NCBI RefSeq assembly: GCF_001279005.1
Contig: NZ_LGCN01000017.1
Coordinates: 62,001-126,000 of the forward strand
Length of the DNA stretch: 64,000 nucleotides
Origin: Streptomyces caelestis
Lineage (GTDB): Bacteria; Actinomycetota; Actinomycetes; Streptomycetales; Streptomycetaceae
Direction: 5' to 3'
Shown: positions 1 through 9,154 of the stretch, piece by piece
How the letters are laid out: every line of letters starts with the position of its first letter
How positions within the stretch are numbered: position 1 is the stretch's first letter
Notes under the pieces: model-generated
Told to the model about the DNA's origin: nothing
What the model saw: only the letters and a program-made list of their open reading frames with translations
Databases searched by the model: none
Position numbers and translations under genes: made by a program

Positions 1-259
1 TTCCGTCCCCCTGGGGGATGAACTGCCACTTCATCCCCGTCGGGAAGCCGGCGCCGCCGCGCCCGCGCAGACCGGACTCCTTGACGTACGCGATGACGTC
101 GTCCGGCGACATGGCGAGCGCCTTGCGCAGCCCCTCGTACCCCTCGTGCCTCCGGTAGACGTCCAGCGTCCAGGACGCGTCCTCGTCCCAGAAGGCCGAC
201 AGCACGGGTGCGAGCAGCTTCTGTGGGCTCATGTCCTTGAGTTCGGCTGCCAAGGTCAT
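1..259 (-). CDS. nuoF: NADH-quinone oxidoreductase subunit F (5' part only)
   Basis: Only the first 86 codons are inside the window; the gene continues past the left edge. The ATG is at 257-259 and overlaps the nuoE stop as ATGA, so the two are translationally coupled. The visible protein ends in the glycine-rich stretch [13 protein letters not shown], which is the start of the FMN/NADH-binding fold of the 51-kDa complex I subunit. NuoF holds FMN and an Fe-S cluster, oxidises NADH and passes electrons through NuoE/NuoG toward menaquinone. The FMN- and cluster-binding part cannot be seen here. Confidence 0.93.
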   Translation of the reverse strand, partial: MTLAAELKDMSPQKLLAPVLSAFWDEDASWTLDVYRRHEGYEGLRKALAMSPDDVIAYVKESGLRGRGGAGFPTGMKWQFIPQGDG

Positions 260-1119
260 CACTCCCCCTCCTCGGCGACGGGTCCCGACGGGTGGGACCG
301 GTCGGAGGCCGATGTGTCCTGCGGCGCGTCGTGCGAGCTGAGGTGCTCGGTGGGCGACGGCTCGTGCGGCGGGGCGCCCCGGGGCGCCTCGCCGCGCGGG
401 TGCACCACGCGCGCGGGGGCGGCCTCCCCCTTGGCCAGCTTCAGCCCGATCAGCGAGGCGGGTCCCGCGCTGCCGGTGGCCTCGACGGCTCCCTCGCGCG
501 TGTCGGGGAAGCCGGCCAGGATGCGGGCGGTCTCCTTGAAGGTGCACAGGGGCGCCCCGCGGGTGGGCGCGACCGGGCGGCCGGAGCGCAGGTCGTCGAC
601 CATGCGCTTGGCGCTCTCGGGGGTCTGGTTGTCGAAGAACTCCCAGTTCACCATCACCACGGGGGCGAAGTCGCAGGCCGCGTTGCACTCGATGTGCTCC
701 AGGGTGACCTTGCCGTCGTCGGTGGTCTGGCCGTTGCCGACGCCCAGGTGTTCCTGGAGCTCCTCGAAGATCGCGTCCCCGCCCATGACGGCGCACAGGG
801 TGTTGGTGCACACCCCGACCTGGTAGTCGCCGCTCGGCCGGCGCCGGTACATGGTGTAGAAGGTGGCGACCGCGGTCACCTCGGCCGTGGTCAGGTCCAG
901 CATCTCCGCGCAGAACCGCATCCCGGTGCGCGTGACGTGGCCCTCCTCCGACTGCACGAGGTGCAGCAGCGGCAGGAGGGCGGACCGGGAGTCCGGGTAG
1001 CGGGCGATGACCTCGCGCGCGTCGGCCTCCAGCCGGGCCCGGACGTCGTCCGGGTAGGCGGGCGCGGGCAGTTCGGGCATGCCCAGGCTGACGCCCCGCT
1101 CGGAAGAAGAGGTGGTCAC
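259..1119 (-). CDS. nuoE: NADH-quinone oxidoreductase subunit E
   Basis: 286 aa. This is the 24-kDa subunit that carries the [2Fe-2S] cluster beside NuoF. The thioredoxin-like part shows the first Cys pair in [13 protein letters not shown] and the second in [15 protein letters not shown]. The GTG start at 1117-1119 overlaps the nuoD stop (GTGA), and the stop overlaps the nuoF start (ATGA). After about residue 185 there is a long Pro/Gly/Ser-rich low-complexity tail that ordinary NuoE proteins (about 160-180 aa) lack; long tails of this kind occur in streptomycete NuoE. The tail has no recognisable domain. An alternative ATG at codon 14 (MPELPAP) is possible, but the overlap favours GTG. Confidence 0.95.
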   Translation of the reverse strand: MTTSSSERGVSLGMPELPAPAYPDDVRARLEADAREVIARYPDSRSALLPLLHLVQSEEGHVTRTGMRFCAEMLDLTTAEVTAVATFYTMYRRRPSGDYQVGVCTNTLCAVMGGDAIFEELQEHLGVGNGQTTDDGKVTLEHIECNAACDFAPVVMVNWEFFDNQTPESAKRMVDDLRSGRPVAPTRGAPLCTFKETARILAGFPDTREGAVEATGSAGPASLIGLKLAKGEAAPARVVHPRGEAPRGAPPHEPSPTEHLSSHDAPQDTSASDRSHPSGPVAEEGE

Positions 1120-2447
1120 CGGTCGACGCCTCCCATCACGGGGTCGATGGACGCGACGGCGACGATGACGTCGGCGACCTGGCCGCCTTCGCACATCGCC
1201 GCCATGGCCTGCAGGTTGGTGAAGGACGGGTCGCGGAAGTGGACCCGGTGGGGGCGGGTGCCGCCGTCGGAGACGACGTGCGCCCCGAGCTCGCCCTTGG
1301 GCGACTCGACCGCCGCGTACGCCTGTCCCGGCGGGACCCGGAATCCCTCGGTGACCAGCTTGAAGTGGTGGATCAGGGCCTCCATGGAGGTGCCCATGAT
1401 CTTCTTGATGTGGTCGAGGGAGTTGCCCAGTCCGTCCGGTCCCAGGGCGAGCTGGGCGGGCCAGGCGATCTTCTTGTCGGCGACCATGACCGGTCCCGGC
1501 TGGAGCCGGTCCAGGCACTGCTCGACGATGCGCAGCGACTGGCGCATCTCCTCCAGCCGGATCAGGAAGCGGCCGTAGGAGTCGCAGGTGTCGGCGGTCG
1601 GGACCTCGAAGTCGTAGGTCTCGTACCCGCAGTACGGCTGCGCCTTGCGCAGGTCGTGCGGCAGGCCCGTGGAGCGCAGGATCGGGCCGGTGGCGCCGAG
1701 GGCCATGCAGCCGGCCAGGTCCAGGTAGCCGACGTCCTGCATGCGGGCCTTGAAGATGGGGTTCCCGGTGGCGAGCTTGTCGTACTCCGGGAGGTTCTTC
1801 CTCATCGTCTTCACGAACTCGCGGATCCGGTCCACCGCGCCGGGCGGCAGGTCCTGGGCGAGTCCGCCGGGGCGGATGTACGCGTGGTTCATCCGGAGCC
1901 CGGTGATGAGCTCGTAGAGGTCGAGGATGAGTTCACGGTCACGGAATCCGTAGATCATGATCGTGGTGGCGCCGAGCTCCATGCCGCCGGTGGCGATGCA
2001 CACCAGGTGGGAGGAGAGCCGGTTCAGCTCCATCAGGAGCACCCGGATGACGGTGGCCCGGTCCGGGATCTGGTCCTCGATGCCGAGGAGCTTCTCCACC
2101 GCGAGGCAGTACGCCGTCTCGTTGAAGAACGACGTCAGGTAGTCCATGCGCGTCACGAACGTGGTGCCCTGGGTCCACGTCCGGTACTCGAGGTTCTTCT
2201 CGATGCCGGTGTGGAGGTAGCCGATGCCGCAGCGGGCCTCGGTGACCGTCTCTCCGTCGATCTCCAGGATCAGCCGGAGCACCCCGTGGGTGGAGGGGTG
2301 CTGCGGACCCATGTTGACGACGATCCGCTCGTCGTCGGTGCGGGCCGCGGTCTCGACGACCTCGTCCCAGTCGCCGCCGGTGACGGTGTAGACGGTTCCT
2401 TCGGTGGTCTCGCGCGCCGAGGCGGCGGATGCGTGCGACGTGCTCAT
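1116..2447 (-). CDS. nuoD: NADH-quinone oxidoreductase subunit D
   Basis: 443 aa, the 49-kDa subunit that forms part of the quinone pocket of complex I with NuoB. Clear family signatures are [14 protein letters not shown] near residue 50 (the conserved HPSTHG loop at the quinone site), [12 protein letters not shown], and the C-terminal [14 protein letters not shown]. The first 35 or so residues are a variable N-terminal extension. ATG at 2445-2447 overlaps the nuoC stop as ATGA. It sits in the nuoA-F order typical of actinomycete 14-gene operons. Confidence 0.97.
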   Translation of the reverse strand: MSTSHASAASARETTEGTVYTVTGGDWDEVVETAARTDDERIVVNMGPQHPSTHGVLRLILEIDGETVTEARCGIGYLHTGIEKNLEYRTWTQGTTFVTRMDYLTSFFNETAYCLAVEKLLGIEDQIPDRATVIRVLLMELNRLSSHLVCIATGGMELGATTIMIYGFRDRELILDLYELITGLRMNHAYIRPGGLAQDLPPGAVDRIREFVKTMRKNLPEYDKLATGNPIFKARMQDVGYLDLAGCMALGATGPILRSTGLPHDLRKAQPYCGYETYDFEVPTADTCDSYGRFLIRLEEMRQSLRIVEQCLDRLQPGPVMVADKKIAWPAQLALGPDGLGNSLDHIKKIMGTSMEALIHHFKLVTEGFRVPPGQAYAAVESPKGELGAHVVSDGGTRPHRVHFRDPSFTNLQAMAAMCEGGQVADVIVAVASIDPVMGGVDR

Positions 2448-3192
2448 GAGTACGACCTCCGCTGGTCCGGAGCCGGGATCTGGGCGCCCTTGTACTCGAC
2501 GGGGATGCCGCCGAGGGGATAGTCCTTGCGCTGCGGATGGCCCTGCCAGTCGTCCGGCATCATGATCCGCGTGAGGGCCGGGTGACCGTCGAAGACGATG
2601 CCGAAGAAGTCGTACGTCTCGCGCTCGTGCCAGTCGTTCGTCGGATAGACGGAGAACAGCGACGGGATGTGCGGGTCGCTGTCGGGGGCGCTGACCTCGA
2701 GGCGGATCAGCCGGTTGTGGGTGATCGAGCGCAGGTGGTAGACGGCGTGCAGCTCGCGGCCCTTGTCGTTCGGGTAGTGCACGCCGCTGACGCCGGTGCA
2801 CAGCTCGAAGCGCAGGGCGGGGTCGTCGCGCAGGGTCCTCGCGACCCGGACCAGGTGCTCGCGCTCGATGTGGAAGGTGAGTTCGCCACGGTCGACGACC
2901 GTCTTCTCGATGGCGTTCTCCGGGAGCAGGTCCTGCTCCTCCAGGGCTCCCTCCAGCTCGTCGGCGACCTCGTCGAACCACCCGCCGTAGGGGCGGGCCG
3001 CCGGCCCCGGGAGCCGGACCGAGCGGACCAGTCCGCCGTAGCCGGAGGTGTCGCCGCCGTTGTTCGCGCCGAACATGCCGCGCTGGACCCGGACCTCCTC
3101 GCCGCCCTGTCCTCGCTGTCCGGGGAGGTTCTCGGCGGACAGGTCCTTCTCGGGGTTCACCCCGTCCGGCCCGCCCGCGCCGTTCGCGTCGC

Positions 3193-3196
<4 letters not shown>
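2444..3196 (-). CDS. nuoC: NADH-quinone oxidoreductase subunit C
   Basis: 250 aa, the 30-kDa peripheral-arm subunit. The C-terminal half has the family signature around [17 protein letters not shown] and the final [13 protein letters not shown]. The first 60 residues (Gly/Asn/Glu-rich) are a low-conservation extension seen in actinomycete NuoC. The start ATG at 3194-3196 overlaps the nuoB stop (ATGA). NuoC is separate from NuoD here, unlike the fused NuoCD of enteric bacteria. Confidence 0.96.
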
Positions 3197-3747
<551 letters not shown>

Positions 3748-3760
3748 GACTAAAGGCCCC

Positions 3761-4120
3761 TCAGTCCCATTCCAGGCCGCCGCGCCGCCATACGTACGCG
3801 TACGCGACGAAGACGGTGAGCACGAAGAGCAACATCTCCACGAGCCCGAAGATCCCCAGGGCGTCGAAGGTGACGGCCCAGGGGTAGAGGAAGACGATCT
3901 CGATATCGAAAATGATGAAGAGCATCGCCGTCAGGTAGTACTTGATGGGGAAGCGCCCGCCGCCGGCCGGCGTGGGGGTCGGTTCGATACCGCACTCGTA
4001 CGCCTCGAGCTTGGCGCGGTTGTACCGCTTCGGACCGATCAGCGTGGCCATGACCACGGAGAAGATCGCAAAGCCTGCCCCGAGGGCTCCCAGTACGAGG
4101 ATGGGCGCATACGCGTTCAC
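3761..4120 (-). CDS. nuoA: NADH-quinone oxidoreductase subunit A
   Basis: 119 aa membrane subunit with three predicted transmembrane helices. The family motif [12 protein letters not shown] (conserved ECG loop) and [12 protein letters not shown] are present. First gene of the operon; the GTG start at 4118-4120 is preceded by a GAGGAGCGAGGAG-type ribosome site. Upstream lies more than 800 bp without a gene, which contains the tandem Rex-type operators near 4.55 kb. Confidence 0.96.
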   Translation of the reverse strand: MNAYAPILVLGALGAGFAIFSVVMATLIGPKRYNRAKLEAYECGIEPTPTPAGGGRFPIKYYLTAMLFIIFDIEIVFLYPWAVTFDALGIFGLVEMLLFVLTVFVAYAYVWRRGGLEWD

Positions 4121-4963
4121 CGCTCCTCGCTCCTCTCAGTCGGCACTGACTGCTGGCGTTTGTGCAGCGGGCTCATCCCGCCTCGACAGCCCCACGAACC
4201 ACGCCCGCCCCGGCGAAGATCGAGAACATGTGAAGCAGGTCACAAGCCCAACCGCTCCGCATCCTATGCCTGTGGGTCTGTGATCTGCGACACGGGGTAT
4301 TGCACAAGCTTTGTGATCTCCACCACCTGACGAACGATCATGAAGTCGGATGAGCGGTGATCTTCATACGCCAAGCATCCACGCGATCACCAAAGGTGAC
4401 ATTTTCCCTCGTCAGCGCAGCTCACGAAGCTCGTCTCCATATCAAGATGCTTCCCGCGCATGCAAATTGGTGCTGGACCCGATCTCTTGATAGAGGGCGT
4501 TCACACCTCGGAGGGGATCGAGGGCGCGATGTGGACGTGTGCACGCGTTCACGAAGTCCCGTGCACGCGTTCACGAAGTCCCGGCGACGCGATCCGGCCG
4601 CCGTCCGGCCGTCGACGCCCGCGTGGACCCCGACGGCCGACCGGAGCGCGGCCGGAGCGCGACCGACGACCGACCGGCGGTCCCGACGCGACGGTGCGGT
4701 CGATCGTTCCGTGACCTCCGTCACATTCGCGCGAGGCGCGGGAGAGGAGGGATTGGCCAATCAGCCCAACCGGTGGTAAGTGCGGGGCAATTCGGACGTA
4801 ACGATGAAAGTACGTGATCACGGGCCGATCACGGACGCCCGCAATGTCCGTGAGGGCGTCAATAAAAAGCGACACGCCCGGGATTCGGTCCCTCGATTGA
4901 ACAACTGTGGCGCAGCACACGTTTCTTGAAGATATGAAGCAGCGCCTGGTACCGGTTGTTCCC
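4121..4963. other. Long divergent intergenic region between nuoA and the NlpC/P60 gene
   Basis: An 843-bp stretch without a convincing gene. It is somewhat less GC-rich than the surroundings near 4.3-4.5 kb, as expected for promoter DNA. It contains the tandem Rex-type sites (4538-4575), a direct repeat of GATCACGG near 4.82 kb, and the upstream region of the cell-wall hydrolase. No tRNA or riboswitch core was recognised. Confidence 0.6.
4538..4575. promoter_or_regulatory. Tandem Rex-type redox operators upstream of nuo
   Basis: Two copies of a 22-bp direct repeat lie end to end at 4539-4560 and 4561-4582. Each contains a near-perfect copy of the Streptomyces Rex operator (consensus from memory TGTGAACGCGTTCACA). 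Site 1 at 4538-4553 reads TGTGCACGCGTTCACG, site 2 at 4560-4575 reads CGTGCACGCGTTCACG. A third half-site, GCGTTCACA, is at 4497-4505. Centre spacing of 22 bp places both sites on the same face of the helix. Rex senses NADH/NAD+ and is known to repress respiratory genes in S. coelicolor; assignment to the nuo promoter is inferred from position. Confidence 0.75.
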
Positions 4964-5779
4964 ATGTCCCACACCGCTCACATACGCAGCCACCGGAAGC
5001 CCCGCCGCACCGCCCAGACCACGATGGCGATGCGGGCCGGAGTTGCCGGTGGCGTCCTCAGCACTCTGGCAGTGGCCGGGGCGTCGGGTTCGGCGAACGC
5101 TGCCGAGCCGGTGACGCAGACCCTCGAACTGCCCACCCTGACGGCCGACCTGGCCGCTCAGGTCGCCCAGTCCGCGGAGGCCACCCAGCAGGCCGCCGCG
5201 AACTACCAGCTGCGGGCCGAGCGCGACGCGGCCGCGGAGGAGGCCGCGAAGGAGGCCAAGGCCGACCTCGCCGAGGCCAAGAAGAAGGCCGAGGCGAAGA
5301 AGAAGGCCGCCGAGGAGGCCCGCAAGGCGGCCGCCGAGCGCGCCACCCGCGACGCCGAGCGCACCACCCTCACCGCGACCGCCGCCACCGCCACGACCGC
5401 CACCACCGTCTCCGCGCCCGCCGGCGGCAGCGTCGCGACGGTCATCGGCTTCCTCAAGGCACAGGTGGGCGACGCCTACGTCATGGGCGCCTCGGGCCCC
5501 AACGCCTGGGACTGCTCCAGCCTGGTGCAGGCCGCGTTCAAGCAGGTCGGCGTCGACCTGCCGCGCGTCTCGCAGGACCAGTCGATGGCCGGCACCGACG
5601 TCTCGCTGTCCAACCTCCAGGTCGGCGACATCCTCTACTGGGGCGGCAAGGGTTCCGCGTACCACGTGGGCGTCTACATCGGCGGCGGCCAGTACCTGGA
5701 CGCCGCCAACCCCTCCAAGGGCGTCGTCATCCAGGACCTCTCCGGCTACCCCGCGTCGGGCGCCGTGCGCGTGCTCTGA
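4964..5779 (+). CDS. Secreted NlpC/P60 peptidoglycan endopeptidase
   Basis: 271 aa. Predicted to be exported and to cut peptide stems of peptidoglycan. N-terminal signal: basic stretch (RKPRR), hydrophobic core VLSTLAVAGASG and a likely cleavage after SANA near residue 46. Residues about 65-130 form a highly charged Ala/Lys/Glu coiled coil. The catalytic NlpC/P60 domain covers about 155-271, with the nucleophile Cys184 in AWDCSSLV and the catalytic His234 in YHVGVY. The ATG at 4964 gives the best signal peptide; in-frame starts at 4907 (GTG) and 4934 (ATG) exist, and no strong ribosome site decides between them. A terminator follows at 5801. Confidence 0.9.
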   Translation: MSHTAHIRSHRKPRRTAQTTMAMRAGVAGGVLSTLAVAGASGSANAAEPVTQTLELPTLTADLAAQVAQSAEATQQAAANYQLRAERDAAAEEAAKEAKADLAEAKKKAEAKKKAAEEARKAAAERATRDAERTTLTATAATATTATTVSAPAGGSVATVIGFLKAQVGDAYVMGASGPNAWDCSSLVQAAFKQVGVDLPRVSQDQSMAGTDVSLSNLQVGDILYWGGKGSAYHVGVYIGGGQYLDAANPSKGVVIQDLSGYPASGAVRVL

Positions 5780-5800
5780 GCCGCGCCTCGTCATGAGGTG

Positions 5801-5833
5801 AAGGGCCGCTGCCGCTCGGGGGCAGCGGCCCTT
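5801..5833. terminator. Hairpin terminator after the NlpC/P60 gene
   Basis: A perfect 13-bp stem, AAGGGCCGCTGCC at 5801-5813 and its complement at 5821-5833, with a 7-base loop. It begins 22 bp after the stop codon and also lies downstream of the leftward flavoprotein gene ending at 6050. Confidence 0.85.
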
Positions 5834-6049
5834 CGCCGTCCCCGCACACTGGGACGAGATCGCCCGATTGCCCGAATCGTCCCACCGCTCGGGCGGGTTG
5901 ACGGCGCCGGCGCGCACCGGCCGGACGCCGTACGGCGCCGTGACCGCCCCTCACGGCGCCCCGGCGCGAACGCCGACGGCCGGAGTCCGTCCCCCGGACC
6001 CCGGCCGCCCACAGCGCCGCTCACGGCCTCGCGCCGCGCGGACACCCGC

Positions 6050-7333
6050 TCACGCCTTCGGCGCCACCTTGCTCAGGCCGTTGATGATGCGGTCCATCGC
6101 GTCGCCGCCCGTCGGGTCCGTCAGGTTGGCGAGCAGCTTCAGGGTGAACCTCATCAGCATCGGGTGCGTCAGTCCGCGCTGGGCGGCGATCTGCATGACC
6201 TTCGGGTTGCCGATGAGCTTCACGAAGGCCCGGCCGAGCGTGTAGTAGCCGCCGTAGGTGTCCTTCAGCACCCGCGGGTAGCGCTGGAGCGCGATCTCCC
6301 GCTGGGCCGGGGTGGCCCGCGCGTGGGCCTGGACGATCACGTCGGCGGCGATCTGCCCGGACTCCATGGCGTAGGCGATGCCCTCGCCGTTGAAGGGGTT
6401 CACCAGACCGCCCGCGTCGCCGACCAGCAGCAGGCCGCGCGTGTAGTGCGGCTGGCGGTTGAAGGCCATGGGGAGCGCGGCGCCGCGGATCGGGCCGGTC
6501 ATGTTGTCCGGGGTGTAGCCCCAGTCCTCCGGCATGGAGGCGCACCAGGCCTTGAGGACCTCGCGCCAGTCCAGCTCCTTGAAGGCGTCCGAGGTGTTGA
6601 GCACGCCGAGGCCGACGTTGCTCGTCCCGTCGCCCATGCCGAAGATCCAGCCGTAGCCGGGCAGCAGCCGGTCCTGCGGGCCGCGGCGGTCCCACAGCTC
6701 CAGCCAGGACTCCAGGTAGTCGTCGTCGTGGCGCGGCGAGGTGAAGTACGTGCGGACCGCGACGCCCATCGGGCGGTCCTCGCGGCGGTGCAGGCCCATC
6801 GCCAGGGACAGCCGGGTGGAGTTGCCGTCGGCGGCCACCACCAGCGGGGCGTGGAAGGTGACCTCCCGCTTCTCCTCGCCGAGCCTGGCCTTCACCCCGG
6901 TGATGCGCCCGGTGCGGTCGTCGACGATCGGCCCGCTCACGTTGCAGCGCTCGTACAGCCGGGCGCCCGCCTTCTGGGCCTGCCGGGCGAGCTGCTCGTC
7001 GAAGTCGTCGCGCTTGCGGACCAGTCCGTAGTCGGGGAAGGAGGCGAGTTCCGGCCAGTCGAGCTGGAGGCGGACCCCGCCGCCGATGATGCGCAGGCCC
7101 TTGTTGCGCAGCCAGCCGGCCTCCTCGGAGATGTCGATGCCCATGGCGACGAGCTGCTTCGTGGCGCGCGGGGTGAGACCGTCGCCGCAGACCTTCTCGC
7201 GCGGGAACTCGGTCTTCTCCAGCAGGAGCACGTCGAGTCCGGACCGGGCCAGGTGGTAGGCGGTGGTGGAGCCGGCTGGCCCCGCGCCCACGACGATCAC
7301 ATCGGCGGTGTTGTCGGAGAGGGGCTCGGTCAC
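6050..7333 (-). CDS. Geranylgeranyl-reductase family FAD enzyme, likely menaquinone isoprenoid reductase
   Basis: 427 aa. FAD-binding fold with VIVVGAGPAGSTTAYHLARSG near residues 13-33 and the second flavin motif LLLVGDAGGLVNPFNGEGI near residue 295, plus the CGDGLTPRA loop of the geranylgeranyl reductase family. Members of this family saturate isoprenoid double bonds; mycobacterial MenJ reduces one unit of the menaquinone tail, and Streptomyces menaquinones are partly saturated. Proximity to nuo and menG fits a quinone role, but the substrate is an inference. The start ATG follows no strong ribosome site. Divergent from the acetyltransferase at 7433. Confidence 0.85.
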   Translation of the reverse strand: MTEPLSDNTADVIVVGAGPAGSTTAYHLARSGLDVLLLEKTEFPREKVCGDGLTPRATKQLVAMGIDISEEAGWLRNKGLRIIGGGVRLQLDWPELASFPDYGLVRKRDDFDEQLARQAQKAGARLYERCNVSGPIVDDRTGRITGVKARLGEEKREVTFHAPLVVAADGNSTRLSLAMGLHRREDRPMGVAVRTYFTSPRHDDDYLESWLELWDRRGPQDRLLPGYGWIFGMGDGTSNVGLGVLNTSDAFKELDWREVLKAWCASMPEDWGYTPDNMTGPIRGAALPMAFNRQPHYTRGLLLVGDAGGLVNPFNGEGIAYAMESGQIAADVIVQAHARATPAQREIALQRYPRVLKDTYGGYYTLGRAFVKLIGNPKVMQIAAQRGLTHPMLMRFTLKLLANLTDPTGGDAMDRIINGLSKVAPKA

Positions 7334-7432
7334 GGCGGGATCTCCCCAAGTTCGAAATCTTCGTGCCGACCGGCACTGGACACAGGCAGTCTATTCAGCG
7401 GACGTGATCACCCGGCTGAAGGGCTGCCCCCC

Positions 7433-7939
7433 GTGAACCGAGCTCTCCCCGCTGTACGGCTGCGAGTCCCCACCGACGAGGACGCCGTCACCTGGCACCG
7501 GATCTTCGACCACCCCGACGTCATGGAGTTCCACGGCGGCAGGGCCGCGGAGCTGTCGGTCTACGAGGAGCTCACCGCCCGCCAGCGGCGGCACGACGCC
7601 GAGCGCGGCTTCTGCCTGTGGAGCATGCTCGACGAGTCCGGACGGGTCATCGGCTTCACCGGCGCCCAGCCGTGGGAGCGCGACTGGGGCCCGACGGGCG
7701 AGATCGAGATCGGCTGGCGGCTCGCGCGGGAGCACTGGGGCAAGGGGTACGTCACCGCGGCGGCCCTGGAGACGCTGGAGCGGGTGCGCGCGGCGGGCCC
7801 GACGGGCGTGGTGGCGATGGTGGACGCCCGCAACGCCCGCTCGACGGCGGTCGCCAGGCGGCTGGGCATGCGGCTCGCCGAGACCTTCACGATCCCGTCC
7901 TCGCGACGGGAGGGCCACTGCTACCGGCTCGACCTCTGA
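7433..7939 (+). CDS. GNAT-family N-acetyltransferase
   Basis: 168 aa, resembling RimJ/RimL-type acetyltransferases. The N-terminal part reads RLRVPTDEDAVTWHRIFDHPDV, the acetyl-CoA loop is WRLAREHWGKGYVTAAAL, and the C-terminal ARNARSTAVARRLGMRLAE matches motif B. The GTG start at 7433 has a GAAGGG ribosome site about 10 bases upstream. The target is unknown. Confidence 0.85.
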   Translation: MNRALPAVRLRVPTDEDAVTWHRIFDHPDVMEFHGGRAAELSVYEELTARQRRHDAERGFCLWSMLDESGRVIGFTGAQPWERDWGPTGEIEIGWRLAREHWGKGYVTAAALETLERVRAAGPTGVVAMVDARNARSTAVARRLGMRLAETFTIPSSRREGHCYRLDL

Positions 7940-8048
7940 CCACACCGCCCCCACCGCGACGTCACTCCCGGTAGCCGATTGTCACGGAACGCCACAAGAC
8001 GCTTCCGTCGGACGCACCCCCGGCCTACCCTGCCGGTACCGCTGGGGG

Positions 8049-8408
8049 GTGACGTCCGTGCGTGGGACACCCGAGGGGTCCAGGACATCCGACGTGCGCG
8101 TGCCGCGCCTGGTCGGACTGATGGCCGTGGACGCGCGCGAGTCGGCCCGGGCACGGGGCCTGTCCGTCGACGCCCCGGACCGGCCGGACTTCCGGCTCGC
8201 CGTCGTCGACTACGTCGTGCGCCAGTATCCGCAGCCCGGCACGGAGGTGCCGCGGGACTCCGTGGTCCACGTGTGGTTCGACTTCGGTGAGGGCGAGGGC
8301 GGCGGAGGGGTGCGCGAGCCGCGCGGGCCGGCGCCGCCCGCGGGCGGGCTCCGGCGGGAACGGGAGGAGCCCGCCGCGCCCCGCGCGGCGGTGCTCAGCT
8401 CTCCTTGA
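8049..8408 (+). CDS. Single PASTA-domain protein
   Basis: 119 aa. Residues about 18-78 resemble one PASTA repeat: [21 protein letters not shown] followed by the [19 protein letters not shown] end. PASTA modules bind peptidoglycan fragments or beta-lactams, usually on kinases or penicillin-binding proteins; here there is no signal peptide or membrane segment. The tail is a Gly/Pro/Arg-rich linker. The GTG start at 8049 has a poor ribosome site; GTG at 8058 is an alternative. The last 14 bp overlap the 3' end of menG on the other strand. Confidence 0.7.
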   Translation: MTSVRGTPEGSRTSDVRVPRLVGLMAVDARESARARGLSVDAPDRPDFRLAVVDYVVRQYPQPGTEVPRDSVVHVWFDFGEGEGGGGVREPRGPAPPAGGLRREREEPAAPRAAVLSSP

Positions 8409-9090
8409 AGCCCCGGTGCAGCGCGACCACTCCGCCCGTGAGGTTGCGCCACGCCACCTTCGACCAGCCGGCGCCCTTCAGCCGTCCGGCCAGCGCGGGC
8501 TGGTCGGGCCAGTCGCGGATCGACTCGGCGAGGTAGACGTACGCGTCCGGGTTGGACGACACCGACCGGGCGACCGGCGGCAGCGCGCGCATCAGGTACT
8601 CGGTGTAGACGGTGCGGAACGGCGCCCACGTCGGGTGCGAGAACTCGCAGATGACGATCCGCCCGCCGGGCCGGGTCACCCGGTGCATCTCGCGCAGGGC
8701 CGCGTCCGTGTCCTGCACGTTGCGCAGCCCGAAGGAGATGGTGACGGCGTCGAACACGTCGTCCTTGAAGGGCAGCCGGGTCGCGTCGCCGGCCGTGTAC
8801 GGGAGCCAGGCGTTGTTCCGCTTGCCGACCCGGAGCATGCCCTGGGAGAAGTCGCAGGGCACGACGTAGGCGCCGGCGCGGGCGAAGGGCATCGACGAGG
8901 TGCCCGTGCCGGCCGCCAGGTCCAGGACCTTCTGCGCGGGCCGGGCGTCGACGGCCCGCGCGACCTCCTTGCGCCACCGCCGGTCCTGGCCGAGGGAGAG
9001 CACATCGTTCGTCAGGTCGTATCGTTCCGCGACGTCGTCGAACATCGAGGCGACTTCGTGCGGCTGCTTGTCCAGGGATGCGCGGGTCAC
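8395..9090 (-). CDS. menG: Demethylmenaquinone methyltransferase
   Basis: 231 aa. Catalyses the last step of menaquinone synthesis, C-methylation of demethylmenaquinone with SAM. UbiE/MenG signatures are the N-terminal [25 protein letters not shown] motif [20 protein letters not shown] and [10 protein letters not shown]. Standard length. The naphthoquinone it methylates comes from the Mqn enzymes encoded elsewhere in this window. Confidence 0.95.
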   Translation of the reverse strand: MTRASLDKQPHEVASMFDDVAERYDLTNDVLSLGQDRRWRKEVARAVDARPAQKVLDLAAGTGTSSMPFARAGAYVVPCDFSQGMLRVGKRNNAWLPYTAGDATRLPFKDDVFDAVTISFGLRNVQDTDAALREMHRVTRPGGRIVICEFSHPTWAPFRTVYTEYLMRALPPVARSVSSNPDAYVYLAESIRDWPDQPALAGRLKGAGWSKVAWRNLTGGVVALHRGFKES

Positions 9091-9154
9091 GCGCCCATTC
9101 TTGCAGCCCGCCCGGCCCGTACGGCCGGTACGGTCGCCTTGCGGTGCGCTCCCG

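Noticed and set aside
4121..4963. ydaO-type c-di-AMP riboswitch before the NlpC/P60 gene
   Set aside because: This riboswitch is common upstream of streptomycete wall hydrolases, but its conserved core could not be found in this leader.
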